Under the pieces are notes generated by a model that worked only from the letters and a program-made list of their open reading frames with translations, did not search any database and was not told where the DNA came from. This document shows, piece by piece, positions 1 to 8,734 of a stretch of 64,000 bases of DNA. Numbering within the stretch: the stretch's first letter is position 1; each line of letters starts with the position of its first letter. Position numbers and translations under genes: made by a program. The stretch spans positions 3,534,001-3,598,000 of the forward strand of contig NZ_JABVZR010000001.1 in NCBI RefSeq assembly GCF_017163935.1, given 5' to 3'. The stretch comes from Novosphingobium terrae (GTDB lineage Bacteria > Pseudomonadota > Alphaproteobacteria > Sphingomonadales > Sphingomonadaceae).

Positions 1-38
1 AGCGCCTTCTTGGCCTGAACTTTGCCGAGCGCAAGCGC

Positions 39-2513
39 ATGAAGGCGCAGCGCGCGGCCAGCCTCGCTGCCGCCAAGGCGGCGGCGGAAACCGCCCTGCC
101 CGTGGCCCTGCCTGCTGCCGAGGCCGCGCCCGCCAGCCAGCCAGCCGCGCGCGCCACCCCCCGCCCCGGCCTGAGTGCCCGCGCTGTTGGTCAGGGCATG
201 CGGGCTGCGGCCTGCGCTCTGGCACTGGCCGGTATGGCGCTGATCGCCTCGCCGCGTGACGCACAGGCTCAGGTGGCGCAGGCCCAGTCCGCCGCCCAGC
301 AGATCGCTGCCGTCGCCGCTGTTTCGGGCACCGATGTTGCCGCGCCCGCCACGGGCAGCGCCCCGGTGCTGGTCACCTCGGGCACCAGCGGCACGCGCCA
401 TGAGCATCTCTCCTTCAAGGATCTGCGCATCAAGCAGCCGATCCGTCTGGCCGGCACCCATGGCGAGATCGGCATCCCCTTCGGCATCCGCCGCAGCGAT
501 GTGGTCACCAATGCCACCATCACCCTGCGCGCCGCCTGGAGCCCGGCTCTGCTGGGCGATCTCTCGCAGCTGGTCGTGCTGCTCAATGGCGAGGTGGTGC
601 AGACCATCCCGCTGCGCCCTGGCGATTCCGGCGGCCAGACGCTGACCATCCCGGTCAACACCGCCCTGTTCCTGCCGGGTGACAACCAGCTCAACCTGCG
701 CCTTGTCGCCCATTACGCCCGCGATTGCGAGGACCCGTTCCATTCCTCGCTCTGGGCCAACATCAGCAACATCCAGTCGAGCTTCGACCTGACGGTCTCC
801 TCGGTGGCCAAGGCGCCCGATCTGGCCCAGCTGCCCGGCCCCTTCTTCGACCGCTATGACAATGGCGCGCTGCATCTGCCCTTCGTCTTCGCCAGCGCCC
901 CCGGCCATGGCGAGTTGGAAGCAGCTGCCAGCATCGCCTCATGGATGGGTGGTCTTGCCTCCTATCGCGGTTTCGCCTTCCAGCCGGTGATCGGTCATCT
1001 GCCCACCGGCAATGCCGTGGTCTTTCTGAAGGGCCCGGCGCTGGGGCTGTCCATGCCCATCAATGGCGCCTCGGCCACGATGATGGCCAACCCCGCCGAT
1101 CCTTCCGCCAAGCTGCTGGTGATCACCGGCCGCAACGATGCCGAGCTGCGCCTTGCCGCCGCCGCCCTCGCCAGCGCCAGAGGCGTGCCCGGCGGCGCCA
1201 GCATGAACTTCGACAATGCCCGCATCCCCTCCTACCCGCGCTATGGCGCCCCGCGCTGGCTGACCACCGACCGCCCGGTCAAGCTGGGCGAAATCATGGC
1301 CCCCTATGCCATGCAGGGCATGGGCCTGCCGCCCGGGCCGCTTTCGGCGCGCTTCCGTCTGGCGCCCGATCTGTTCTTCTGGCCGCGCGCGGGCGGTTCG
1401 CTCAGCCTTGGCTATCGCTATCCCGATGCCAAATGGCTGGACCATGAAGCCTCGCGCCTCGATGTCTCGATCAACGGCCAGTTTCTGAAGACCCTGCCGC
1501 TCACAGGCATGCACTGGTGGCAGCGCCTGTGGTGGGGCAATGGTGCCGCCAGCGCCGATGCGCGCGGCGACGTTGGCCTGCCGCGCTACAACCTCTTCGG
1601 CCAGAACGAGCTGGTCTTCGACTACAATCTCATCATCGCCGACAAGAAGAAGTGCAGCGGCACCTTGCCCGACAATGTGCGCACCGGCATCGATCCGAAC
1701 AGCACCATCGATCTGACGCATGCTTCTCACGGCTTGCTGATGCCCGATCTGGCCAGCTTTGCCGGGGCCGGTTACCCCTTCACCGTCCGCCCCGACCTGT
1801 CGGAAACGGTGGTGGTGATGGACCAGCATCCCTCCGAGGCCGCGATCGCCGCATTCCTCAACATGATGGGCCGTCTGGGCGATGCCACGGGCGTTGCGGC
1901 CACCGGCGTCTCGGTGATGCTGGGCGCCGATGCCGACAGCCTTGCCGAGCATGACGTGCTGGTGATCGGCAGCGCGGCGCTGGCCGCCAATCCCATCTTC
2001 GCCAATGCCCCCGTCCGCACCGAGAACGGCCAGCTGCACGTCACCGAGCGTTCGCCGCTGCAATATGTCGAGGCGCTGCTGGGCGCTTCAGGCGGCAGCC
2101 GCAAGGATGATGTGGAAAGCGTCGTCTATGCCACCAAGGGCTTCAGCGGCATTCTGGGCTTCGAGAGCCCCGTCACCGCCGGGCGCAGCGTGGTGGCGCT
2201 GGTGGCCGATGACCCGGCCACCCTGCCCCAGCTGGTCGATTCCATGAGCGACGAGAAGATCAACGCCGAGATTCAGGGCGATCTGGCCGTGACCACCGGC
2301 GACGGCATGACCAGCTTTGCGGTCGGCCCGCGCTATTGGGTGGGCGATCTCTCGCTGTGGATGAAGATGGCCTGGTGGTTCAGCCAGCGCCCCCTGCTGA
2401 TGGCCCTGAGCGGCGTGCTGATCGCCCTGCTGCTGGCCGGCCCCGCCTATGTGATCTTCAGCAAACAGGCCCAGCGCCGCCTCAAGGCGCTCGATAAGGG
2501 AGAGAGCAAGTGA
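39..2513 (+). CDS. bcsB: Cellulose synthase regulatory subunit BcsB (5' end uncertain)
   Basis: Periplasmic, membrane-anchored partner of the BcsA cellulose synthase, which guides the nascent glucan across the periplasm. The 824-residue frame has a hydrophobic Sec-like segment after Met54 (near 198), then the BcsB carbohydrate-binding and flavodoxin-like body, and ends with one transmembrane helix (about residues 783-806) and a basic cytoplasmic tail, as in BcsB. No convincing Shine-Dalgarno precedes Met1. The same frame stays open to base 3, so the 53 residues before the hydrophobic segment may be a linker from an AcsAB-type BcsA-BcsB fusion, or the true start may be the ATG at 198. The stop overlaps the bcsC GTG by four bases, so translation is probably coupled. 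Confidence 0.9.
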   Translation: MKAQRAASLAAAKAAAETALPVALPAAEAAPASQPAARATPRPGLSARAVGQGMRAAACALALAGMALIASPRDAQAQVAQAQSAAQQIAAVAAVSGTDVAAPATGSAPVLVTSGTSGTRHEHLSFKDLRIKQPIRLAGTHGEIGIPFGIRRSDVVTNATITLRAAWSPALLGDLSQLVVLLNGEVVQTIPLRPGDSGGQTLTIPVNTALFLPGDNQLNLRLVAHYARDCEDPFHSSLWANISNIQSSFDLTVSSVAKAPDLAQLPGPFFDRYDNGALHLPFVFASAPGHGELEAAASIASWMGGLASYRGFAFQPVIGHLPTGNAVVFLKGPALGLSMPINGASATMMANPADPSAKLLVITGRNDAELRLAAAALASARGVPGGASMNFDNARIPSYPRYGAPRWLTTDRPVKLGEIMAPYAMQGMGLPPGPLSARFRLAPDLFFWPRAGGSLSLGYRYPDAKWLDHEASRLDVSINGQFLKTLPLTGMHWWQRLWWGNGAASADARGDVGLPRYNLFGQNELVFDYNLIIADKKKCSGTLPDNVRTGIDPNSTIDLTHASHGLLMPDLASFAGAGYPFTVRPDLSETVVVMDQHPSEAAIAAFLNMMGRLGDATGVAATGVSVMLGADADSLAEHDVLVIGSAALAANPIFANAPVRTENGQLHVTERSPLQYVEALLGASGGSRKDDVESVVYATKGFSGILGFESPVTAGRSVVALVADDPATLPQLVDSMSDEKINAEIQGDLAVTTGDGMTSFAVGPRYWVGDLSLWMKMAWWFSQRPLLMALSGVLIALLLAGPAYVIFSKQAQRRLKALDKGESK

Positions 2514-5500
2514 CCGAGCGTGCGGGCCTGTCGTTGAACCGGTCGCTGATCGCCACCGGGCTGGCCATGGCGGCCCCGGCGCTGGCCGCCGGGGAGGCCC
2601 ATGCCGATGCCGCAGGCGTGAAGGCGCTGCAGGATCAGGCGCGTTACTGGGAAGGCAAGGGCCGCCACGATCTGGCGACTCAGGCCTGGCACCGCGTGCT
2701 GGAGATGGAGCCGGGCAATGCCATGGCCCGATCCGCGCTGGCGGGCGGCCCGGTGGCTGCCGCGGCGCCTGCTGCCGCGCCTGCTCCGGCCCCCGCCGCG
2801 CCGCGCCCTGTGGCCAAGCCCGCTCAGCCGCGCGTGGCAGCCCGCGTCGCCAAGCCTGAACGCGCCGAAAAGGCCGAACGCCAGCCGACTGTGCGCGTCG
2901 CCGCCGATGCTGCCGGGCAGGCCCGCGTGCTGGGCTACAACGCCTTGCGGGACAATGATCTGGACACGGCGCAGCGCCAGTTCCAGTTCGCCCTTTCGCG
3001 CAACAGCCGCGATGCCGATGCGCTGGGCGGCATGGGTCTGGTCTATCTCAAGCGCGGTCGCTTTGGCGAGGCGCGCGATGCGCTGGCTCAGGCAGGCTCG
3101 CTGGGCGATGCCGCCAAATGGACCGAGGCCCTGTCCTCGGCCCGCTATTTCGCCGATCTTCAGGATGCGCAGGCAATGGTCACGCGCGGCCAGCTTGACA
3201 GCGCCCAGCGCGCCACCGAGGCGCTGATCCGCTCCGGCTACAGCCAGAACGGCAGCGCCATGGAGCTGCTGGCGAACATCTATGAAAAGCAGGGCCGCTA
3301 TGCCGATGCCGCCGATATGTACCGGCAGGCCGGGCAGGGCAGCAGCGCGGGCGCAGCGGGCAACGCCCGTTTGCAGAGCCGGGCTTTGCGCGGCACCGCT
3401 CTGGCCGATGCCGCGCGGGGCGACGATCTGGGCGCGGAACAAGCCTTTCAGCAGGGCCTGATGCTCGACCCCAGCGATCCATGGATTCGCTATGAATTTG
3501 CCCGTTTCATGCAGGCGCGCGGACGGGCTCCCGAGGCGGATTCGCTGATCTCCTCGCTCTCGGCCTCGACCGATCCCGATGCGCTTTATGCTGCCGCCAT
3601 GCTCAATGCCGATGCCGGGCGCGGCGCAGTAGCGCAGGGGCTGATCGATCGCATTCCCGCCGAGGAACGCTCCGCCCCGGTGCGCAGCTTTGCCATCGGG
3701 CTGAAGGTGGACAATGCCGTCACCCGCGCCAAGGCGATTGCCGCCCAAGGCCAGCGCAGCGAGGCCATCGCGGCTCTGCGCCAGCTTGGCACCACGCAGG
3801 GCGTAGCCCCCACCAAGCAGGCCGCCATCGCCGATGCGCTGAACGATTTGGGCGATTCTGCTGGCGCCGCCAACATGGCCCAGCAGGCGCTGAACGGTCA
3901 GGTGACCGAGCTGGCCGGATATGAGGCGATCATGCGCATCGCCGCGCGCACCGGTCGCGACGATCTGGCCCGCACCGCCATGGCCCGCGCCTCGCAGCTG
4001 GCGGCAGGTTCGCCCGATGGTCAGCGTGCTTTGGGCCGCATGGGGGCCAGCGCCGCCGCGATTCAGGCGGATCGCCTGCGCAATGCCGGGCAATATGCGC
4101 AGGCCTTCGATGTGCTTCAGGCCGCCTATGCCGGAGCGCCGGACAATATGGACCTGCTGGGATCGCTCGCTCGGCTCTATCAGTCGGGGAGGATGAACGC
4201 CCGCGCGGCCCAAACCTTTCAGATCATCCTGACGCGCGATCCGCGCAACCGCGATGCGCTTTCGGGCCTGATGGAAACCGCGCAGGCGGCGGGCGACAAG
4301 ACCCTGAGCCAGCAGGCCGAGCGCGATTTGCTCAGCCTCTATGGCGACCATTACGAGACCTATCTCGCCGCCGCCCGCACCGAGCAGGCGCGCGGCAATG
4401 CCGGAAACGCCACGCGCTATTTCAAGCAGGCGCGCGATCTCTACACGCGCGGCACAGGTGTGGGTGCGGAGGGAAGCAATCCTTTCGCAGCCTCGCCCTT
4501 CGCGCCGAGCGGGATCGCTCAGGCGGACAATCAGGCGGGCGGGGGCAATCCCTTCCGCAACCAGCCTCAGGCACAGGCGGCTCCGGCCACGCCCAACCCC
4601 TTTGCACTGGGCAACGGCACGCGGTTGAGCACCCCTGCCCAGCCTGCCTACACCGCGCCTGCCTATCAGAGCTATCAGCCCACCCCGCAGGCCTATCAGG
4701 CGCCGGGCAATTATGCCCAGACCCCCGCCTATGGCCAGCAGGCGCAGCAGCAAGCGGCGGCCTATGTGCAACCGGCCTCTTATCCACAATCGCAAGGCGC
4801 CGCCGCCCTGCCCGTCCCGGCCTTCGGCGCCGCGCCCGTTTACGGCGATGCTTCCCAGCCCGGCGGCAATGTCAGCAATGGCTGGGGCGGCACGCCGGTC
4901 GGGCCGCAGGTTGCGCCCGATGGGATGCCCCAGAACGTCTCCTCCGATCCCGTGCTGGCGGGCATCGAGAAGGACATCGCAGGCCTCGCCGAGGACAAGG
5001 GCCCCCGCGCCGAGGTCAACACCTCCTTCCGCTCGCGCGCTGGTGAAACCGGCCTGTCGCAGCTCGACGAGATCAAGGCCGAGGCCAAGCTCTCCACCGG
5101 GCTGGGCCGGGGCCGGGTCTTCGCCCGCGCCGAAGAGGTGGTGATCGACGCCGGCCGCCCCACCGGCTCCTCACTGGCGCGCTTCGGCACCAATGCCACC
5201 ATCGAGGCGCAGGCCATCGTCAACAAGGTCGCCTCGCAGTTGGTGAATGCGGAAACGCAGCGCGCCTCGGGCGTGGCGGTCAGCGCGGGCTATGCCGACA
5301 AGCTGGTCCAGATCGAGGGCGGCACCACCCCCATCGGCATGGGCGAGACCAAAGCCGTCTGGCGCGCCGAAGTCACCCCCAAGCTGTCCGATGATTCCAG
5401 CGCCCGCCTGTGGTTCAAGCGTGAAGCCGTCACCGACAGCGTCCTCTCCTACGCCGGCACCCGCGATCCCGTGACGGGCCAGCGCTGGGGTCAGGTGATG

Positions 5501-6109
5501 CGCATGGGCGGCGGCGCGGGCTATTCCTATGACCGCGACGGCAATGGCGCTTACGGCGATGTCAGCTACAACGTCTATCGCGGCGACAATGTGCGCGACA
5601 ATCACAATGTCGAGGTCAATGTCGGCGGCTATCTGCGCGCCTGGCACACCGAGCATTCGAATTTGAGCGCCGGCATCAACGTCAATTATCAGGCCTATGG
5701 CAACAATCAGAATGAGTTCACCTGGGGCTCGGGCGGCTATTTCAGCCCGCAGAGCTTCCTGGCGATCGGCTTCCCCATCAACTACACCTATGAGAAGAAC
5801 AGACTGACGGCCAAGGCGGGCGTGACCCCCGGCTTCCAGACCTTCTCGCAGAACCAGACCAACCTCTATCCCACCGATGATGCGCTTCAGGGCACGCTCA
5901 ACACGCTCAAGGCGCAGGACAGCGATGTGCGCAATTACTACGACAGCCTGAGCAAGACCAGCTTCGGCATGTCGGCGCAGGGATCGCTTTACTACGCCGT
6001 CAGCCCCGCCACGCGGATCGGCGGCGAGATCAGCTACAACAGTTTCGGCACCTATGACGAAGTGCGCGCCACGCTGGGCCTTCGCCAGACATTGGGGAGC
6101 AGCAAATGA
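2510..6109 (+). CDS. bcsC: Cellulose synthase outer-membrane subunit BcsC
   Basis: Exports cellulose through the outer membrane and scaffolds the complex in the periplasm. It starts at a GTG overlapping the bcsB stop (GTGA). A signal peptide (cleavage near residue 32) is followed by a long alanine-rich array of TPR-like helical repeats to about residue 650. Next comes a low-complexity linker rich in Q, P, A and Y (about 655-800) and a C-terminal region of about 370 residues with the alternating aromatic pattern of the BCSC_C 16-strand beta-barrel. At 1199 residues it is a normal length for the family. The Q/P/Y-rich linker between TPRs and barrel is longer than in enterobacterial BcsC as I recall it. 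Confidence 0.93.
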   Translation: MTERAGLSLNRSLIATGLAMAAPALAAGEAHADAAGVKALQDQARYWEGKGRHDLATQAWHRVLEMEPGNAMARSALAGGPVAAAAPAAAPAPAPAAPRPVAKPAQPRVAARVAKPERAEKAERQPTVRVAADAAGQARVLGYNALRDNDLDTAQRQFQFALSRNSRDADALGGMGLVYLKRGRFGEARDALAQAGSLGDAAKWTEALSSARYFADLQDAQAMVTRGQLDSAQRATEALIRSGYSQNGSAMELLANIYEKQGRYADAADMYRQAGQGSSAGAAGNARLQSRALRGTALADAARGDDLGAEQAFQQGLMLDPSDPWIRYEFARFMQARGRAPEADSLISSLSASTDPDALYAAAMLNADAGRGAVAQGLIDRIPAEERSAPVRSFAIGLKVDNAVTRAKAIAAQGQRSEAIAALRQLGTTQGVAPTKQAAIADALNDLGDSAGAANMAQQALNGQVTELAGYEAIMRIAARTGRDDLARTAMARASQLAAGSPDGQRALGRMGASAAAIQADRLRNAGQYAQAFDVLQAAYAGAPDNMDLLGSLARLYQSGRMNARAAQTFQIILTRDPRNRDALSGLMETAQAAGDKTLSQQAERDLLSLYGDHYETYLAAARTEQARGNAGNATRYFKQARDLYTRGTGVGAEGSNPFAASPFAPSGIAQADNQAGGGNPFRNQPQAQAAPATPNPFALGNGTRLSTPAQPAYTAPAYQSYQPTPQAYQAPGNYAQTPAYGQQAQQQAAAYVQPASYPQSQGAAALPVPAFGAAPVYGDASQPGGNVSNGWGGTPVGPQVAPDGMPQNVSSDPVLAGIEKDIAGLAEDKGPRAEVNTSFRSRAGETGLSQLDEIKAEAKLSTGLGRGRVFARAEEVVIDAGRPTGSSLARFGTNATIEAQAIVNKVASQLVNAETQRASGVAVSAGYADKLVQIEGGTTPIGMGETKAVWRAEVTPKLSDDSSARLWFKREAVTDSVLSYAGTRDPVTGQRWGQVMRMGGGAGYSYDRDGNGAYGDVSYNVYRGDNVRDNHNVEVNVGGYLRAWHTEHSNLSAGINVNYQAYGNNQNEFTWGSGGYFSPQSFLAIGFPINYTYEKNRLTAKAGVTPGFQTFSQNQTNLYPTDDALQGTLNTLKAQDSDVRNYYDSLSKTSFGMSAQGSLYYAVSPATRIGGEISYNSFGTYDEVRATLGLRQTLGSSK

Positions 6110-6630
6110 GGCTTGCCTATCAAACCACCGGGGAGGATCTGGCCATGGAAGAAGCTGCTGCCTCTCAATCCATCGCCCCGCCCGTCAAAGCGCCCGATCC
6201 TTCCGCCTATGGCCGCGCTTTGCTCGCCACGCTGGTGATGAGCGAGGTCTTCGATGCGGCGCTGCCCGCGCAGGCACAGGGCTTCTATCGCGCCGTGGGC
6301 AAGCGTCTGGCCGCGCATCACCCCATCCCGCATATGCAGGATCTGCGCGAGTTGCAGCGCGCCGCCAATGCCGTGTGGGAGCAGCTGGGGCTGGGCCATG
6401 CCGACATCACTCTGGAGGTGCAGGGCGTGGTGATCCGCCAGATGGGCTTCCCCCCCGCCATCGAGGGCGACAAAGTCAACCATTGGGGCACGGCCCTGCC
6501 CGCCCTGCTGGAAGGGGCCTATGATGGCTGGTTGCGCTCGCTGGGCAGCCCCGAGGCGCTGGTGACCCGCGTCACCGCTCAGAGCGCCGACAGGATCGAG
6601 ATCCGCCATGGCGCTCTGGCCGATGGCTGA
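6106..6630 (+). CDS. bcsD: Cellulose synthase subunit BcsD
   Basis: Small periplasmic subunit that in Komagataeibacter forms an octameric ring and helps arrange glucan chains into crystalline ribbons. The 174-residue product matches BcsD in size and in its central motif around residues 45-130 (helical N-terminal half, then the strand VIRQMGFPP and a GTALPALLEG stretch). The start ATG overlaps the bcsC stop as ATGA. A later in-frame ATG at Met14 would give about 161 residues, nearer the usual length. Its presence puts this in the type I (bcsABCD) class of cellulose operon rather than the enterobacterial bcsEFG type. Confidence 0.85.
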   Translation: MRLAYQTTGEDLAMEEAAASQSIAPPVKAPDPSAYGRALLATLVMSEVFDAALPAQAQGFYRAVGKRLAAHHPIPHMQDLRELQRAANAVWEQLGLGHADITLEVQGVVIRQMGFPPAIEGDKVNHWGTALPALLEGAYDGWLRSLGSPEALVTRVTAQSADRIEIRHGALADG

Positions 6631-7684
6631 GATGGGTATGAAGCCGGAGTCTTTCCTGTTCGACCGCCGCCGTATGCTGGTGGCCGCCGCCGCCGCTCTG
6701 GCCGTGGGCTGCTCACGCGAGGGGGAAGGCAAGGCTGTGGCGCGCAAAAGCGAGGAAACGGCGGAGGCCGACCCGATGTGGAGCGCTTTCCGCCAGATCT
6801 ATCTCGATGCTTCGGGCCGGATCGTGGACAATGGCAATGGCGGTATCAGCCATTCCGAGGGTCAGGGCTATGGCATGGTGCTGGCCGTGCAGAACGGCGA
6901 CCGCCCCGCCTTCGAGGCGATGTTCAACTGGACCCAGAGCAATCTGGCCCGTCAGGATGTCGCCCTGTTTTCATGGCGTTACGATCCGCGCCAGCCCAAT
7001 CCGGTGTCAGACCCCAACAATGCCACCGATGGCGATCTGATGATCGCCTGGGCCATGGCCCGCGCCGCGCGGCAATGGGGCGTGGCGGCATGGGAGACGC
7101 GCTCGGCCCAGATCCGCGCCGCGATCCGCAACCGTCTGGTGGTGGACCGCTTTGGCCAGCATCTGCTGCTGCCCGGGCTGATGGGGTTCGATCAGGGCCA
7201 GTCTGTCACGCTCAACCCCTCCTATTTCGTCTGGCCCGCGCTGGATGCCTTTGCACAATATGATGGCGAAAGCACATGGGGCCCGGTGATCGAAAGCGCC
7301 GAGGCCGTGCTGCGCGCCGCCCGCTTCGGCCCCTCCGCCCTGCCGACCGACTGGATCGTGGTCGGGCCGGACGGCAAGCCCGCCCCCGCGCCTGACAAGC
7401 CCCCGCGCTTCGGCTTCGATGCGGTGCGCATTCCGCTCTATGCCGTGGCGGGGCATCGCGCCTCTCTGGCGGCGCCGATTGCCGATTTCTGGCGGGCGAA
7501 GCTGGCATCCGGACAGGTTCCGGCCTGGGTTGATGTCACCACCGGCGAGCAGGCGCCCTATGCCCTCTCGCCCGGCGCGCGCAATGTGATGCAGCGCCTG
7601 CTGGACCAGCCGCTGGGCCGCGAGGCGCTGGCTCAGGACTATTACGGCTGCGTGCTGCAGCTGCTGGCCCGCGATCTGAAGTGA
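6608..7684 (+). CDS. bcsZ: Endo-beta-1,4-glucanase BcsZ, glycoside hydrolase family 8, putative lipoprotein
   Basis: Cellulase that accompanies cellulose synthases and trims or relaxes nascent glucan. GH8 signatures are visible: the proton-donor Glu in SHSEGQGYGM (Glu84), the ATDGDLMIAWAM segment (Asp141/Asp143), and the NPSYFVWPALDAF motif. The N-terminus has an Arg cluster, a hydrophobic stretch and a lipobox ending in AVGC (Cys35), so the enzyme is probably lipid-anchored rather than freely periplasmic. The start is ambiguous: ATGs at 6608, 6623, 6632 and 6638 are in frame, the first two overlapping the bcsD end. It is the last gene of the operon, followed by a strong hairpin. Confidence 0.9.
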   Translation: MALWPMAEMGMKPESFLFDRRRMLVAAAAALAVGCSREGEGKAVARKSEETAEADPMWSAFRQIYLDASGRIVDNGNGGISHSEGQGYGMVLAVQNGDRPAFEAMFNWTQSNLARQDVALFSWRYDPRQPNPVSDPNNATDGDLMIAWAMARAARQWGVAAWETRSAQIRAAIRNRLVVDRFGQHLLLPGLMGFDQGQSVTLNPSYFVWPALDAFAQYDGESTWGPVIESAEAVLRAARFGPSALPTDWIVVGPDGKPAPAPDKPPRFGFDAVRIPLYAVAGHRASLAAPIADFWRAKLASGQVPAWVDVTTGEQAPYALSPGARNVMQRLLDQPLGREALAQDYYGCVLQLLARDLK

Positions 7685-7689
7685 CGGAT

Positions 7690-7712
7690 GGGCGGGGCCA
7701 AAAGCCCCGCCC
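7690..7712. terminator. Hairpin between convergent bcsZ and wspR
   Basis: A perfect 9-bp GC stem (GGGCGGGGC / GCCCCGCCC) with a 5-base loop fills the 30-base gap between the bcsZ and wspR stop codons. No long U-run follows on either strand, but its placement suggests a shared bidirectional terminator. Confidence 0.7.
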
Positions 7713-7714
7713 CC

Positions 7715-8734
7715 TTACCCCAAGGCGATCCGGTCGCGACCCTTGTGCTTGGCCTCATAGAGGGCCTTGTCCGCCACCTCGACCAGCCCGAGCGGCTCAC
7801 CATCCTTGTCGGGAACGCAGCAGGCCGCGCCCACGCTGATCGTCACATGATCGGCCACGGGTGAGGATTTATGCGGCTCATCCAGCGCCCGCACCGCCTC
7901 CACCGCGCGCTGGGCCAGCATGGCCAGCCCTTCGGGCGGGGTGGCGGGCAGCACGACGACAAATTCCTCGCCGCCCAGCCGCACCGTCAGATCGCGCGGG
8001 CGGCGGAAGGTCTCCTGCACGGCGCGCGCCACCTTGCGCAGCACCTCATCGCCCGAAAGATGGCCATAGGTGTCGTTATACTGCTTGAAATGGTCGATAT
8101 CGATCATCAGCAGCGAGAGCGGCTCCTTCATGCGCGCCGCCTGCCGCCATTCGGTTTCGAGATAATCCTCGAAATAGCGGCGGTTGGACAGGCCCGTCAG
8201 CCCATCGACATTGGTCAGGCGCTGCAGCGCGAAATTGGCCTCCATCAGCTCCTGCTGGCTCTTGCGCAGGGCGCGATAGGCCTCATCACGCTGGATCTGC
8301 GAGAGATAGGCCGCCGAATGATAGCGGATGCGCGCGATCAGCTCGATCCTGTCAGGCAGCTTGACCAGATAGTCATTGGCCCCGGCCATAAAGGCATCGC
8401 TCTTGATCGTGGCCTCTTCCTTGGTGGAGAGCACGATGATCGGAATGCCCCGCGTCACCGGATCGGCGCGATAGGCCCGCACCAGATCGAGCCCGTTGAC
8501 CTGAGGCATCACCAGATCCTGCAGAATCACCGTGGGCGCCACCTTGCGGGCGATCTCCACCGCCTCGACCGGGCTGGAGCAATAATGGAACTCGATCCCC
8601 GGCTCGCCCAGCAGGGCGCGGCGCACCGCCTCGCCGATCACGATCTGATCGTCGACCAGCAGCACCATCACCGAACGCGGCGCGACATCATGAGGGTTGA
8701 CCATCGAAGGCTCGGTGCGGGCCAGAGTGTTCAT
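7715..8734 (-). CDS. wspR: WspR-type response regulator diguanylate cyclase (REC-GGDEF)
   Basis: Output protein of the Wsp system: phosphorylation of the receiver domain activates cyclic-di-GMP synthesis. The receiver (about residues 20-140) has acidic Asp28/Asp29, phosphoacceptor Asp73 in ILQDLVMP and the conserved Lys in YLVKLP. A coiled-coil-like linker joins it to a GGDEF domain with an intact GGEEF active site (254-258) and an RxxD inhibitory site (RPRD, 245-248) five residues upstream, so product inhibition is expected. I chose the ATG at 8734 because it overlaps the wspF stop (ATGA). The longer in-frame extension has no homologous look. It is the last gene of the minus-strand operon. 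Confidence 0.95.
   Translation of the reverse strand: MNTLARTEPSMVNPHDVAPRSVMVLLVDDQIVIGEAVRRALLGEPGIEFHYCSSPVEAVEIARKVAPTVILQDLVMPQVNGLDLVRAYRADPVTRGIPIIVLSTKEEATIKSDAFMAGANDYLVKLPDRIELIARIRYHSAAYLSQIQRDEAYRALRKSQQELMEANFALQRLTNVDGLTGLSNRRYFEDYLETEWRQAARMKEPLSLLMIDIDHFKQYNDTYGHLSGDEVLRKVARAVQETFRRPRDLTVRLGGEEFVVVLPATPPEGLAMLAQRAVEAVRALDEPHKSSPVADHVTISVGAACCVPDKDGEPLGLVEVADKALYEAKHKGRDRIALG

Noticed and set aside
2447..4795. Long minus-strand open frame (782 codons) opposite bcsC
   Set aside because: It mirrors the codon pattern of bcsC, is rich in Arg, Gly and Ile with no domain sense, and the plus-strand gene is certain. A high-GC shadow.
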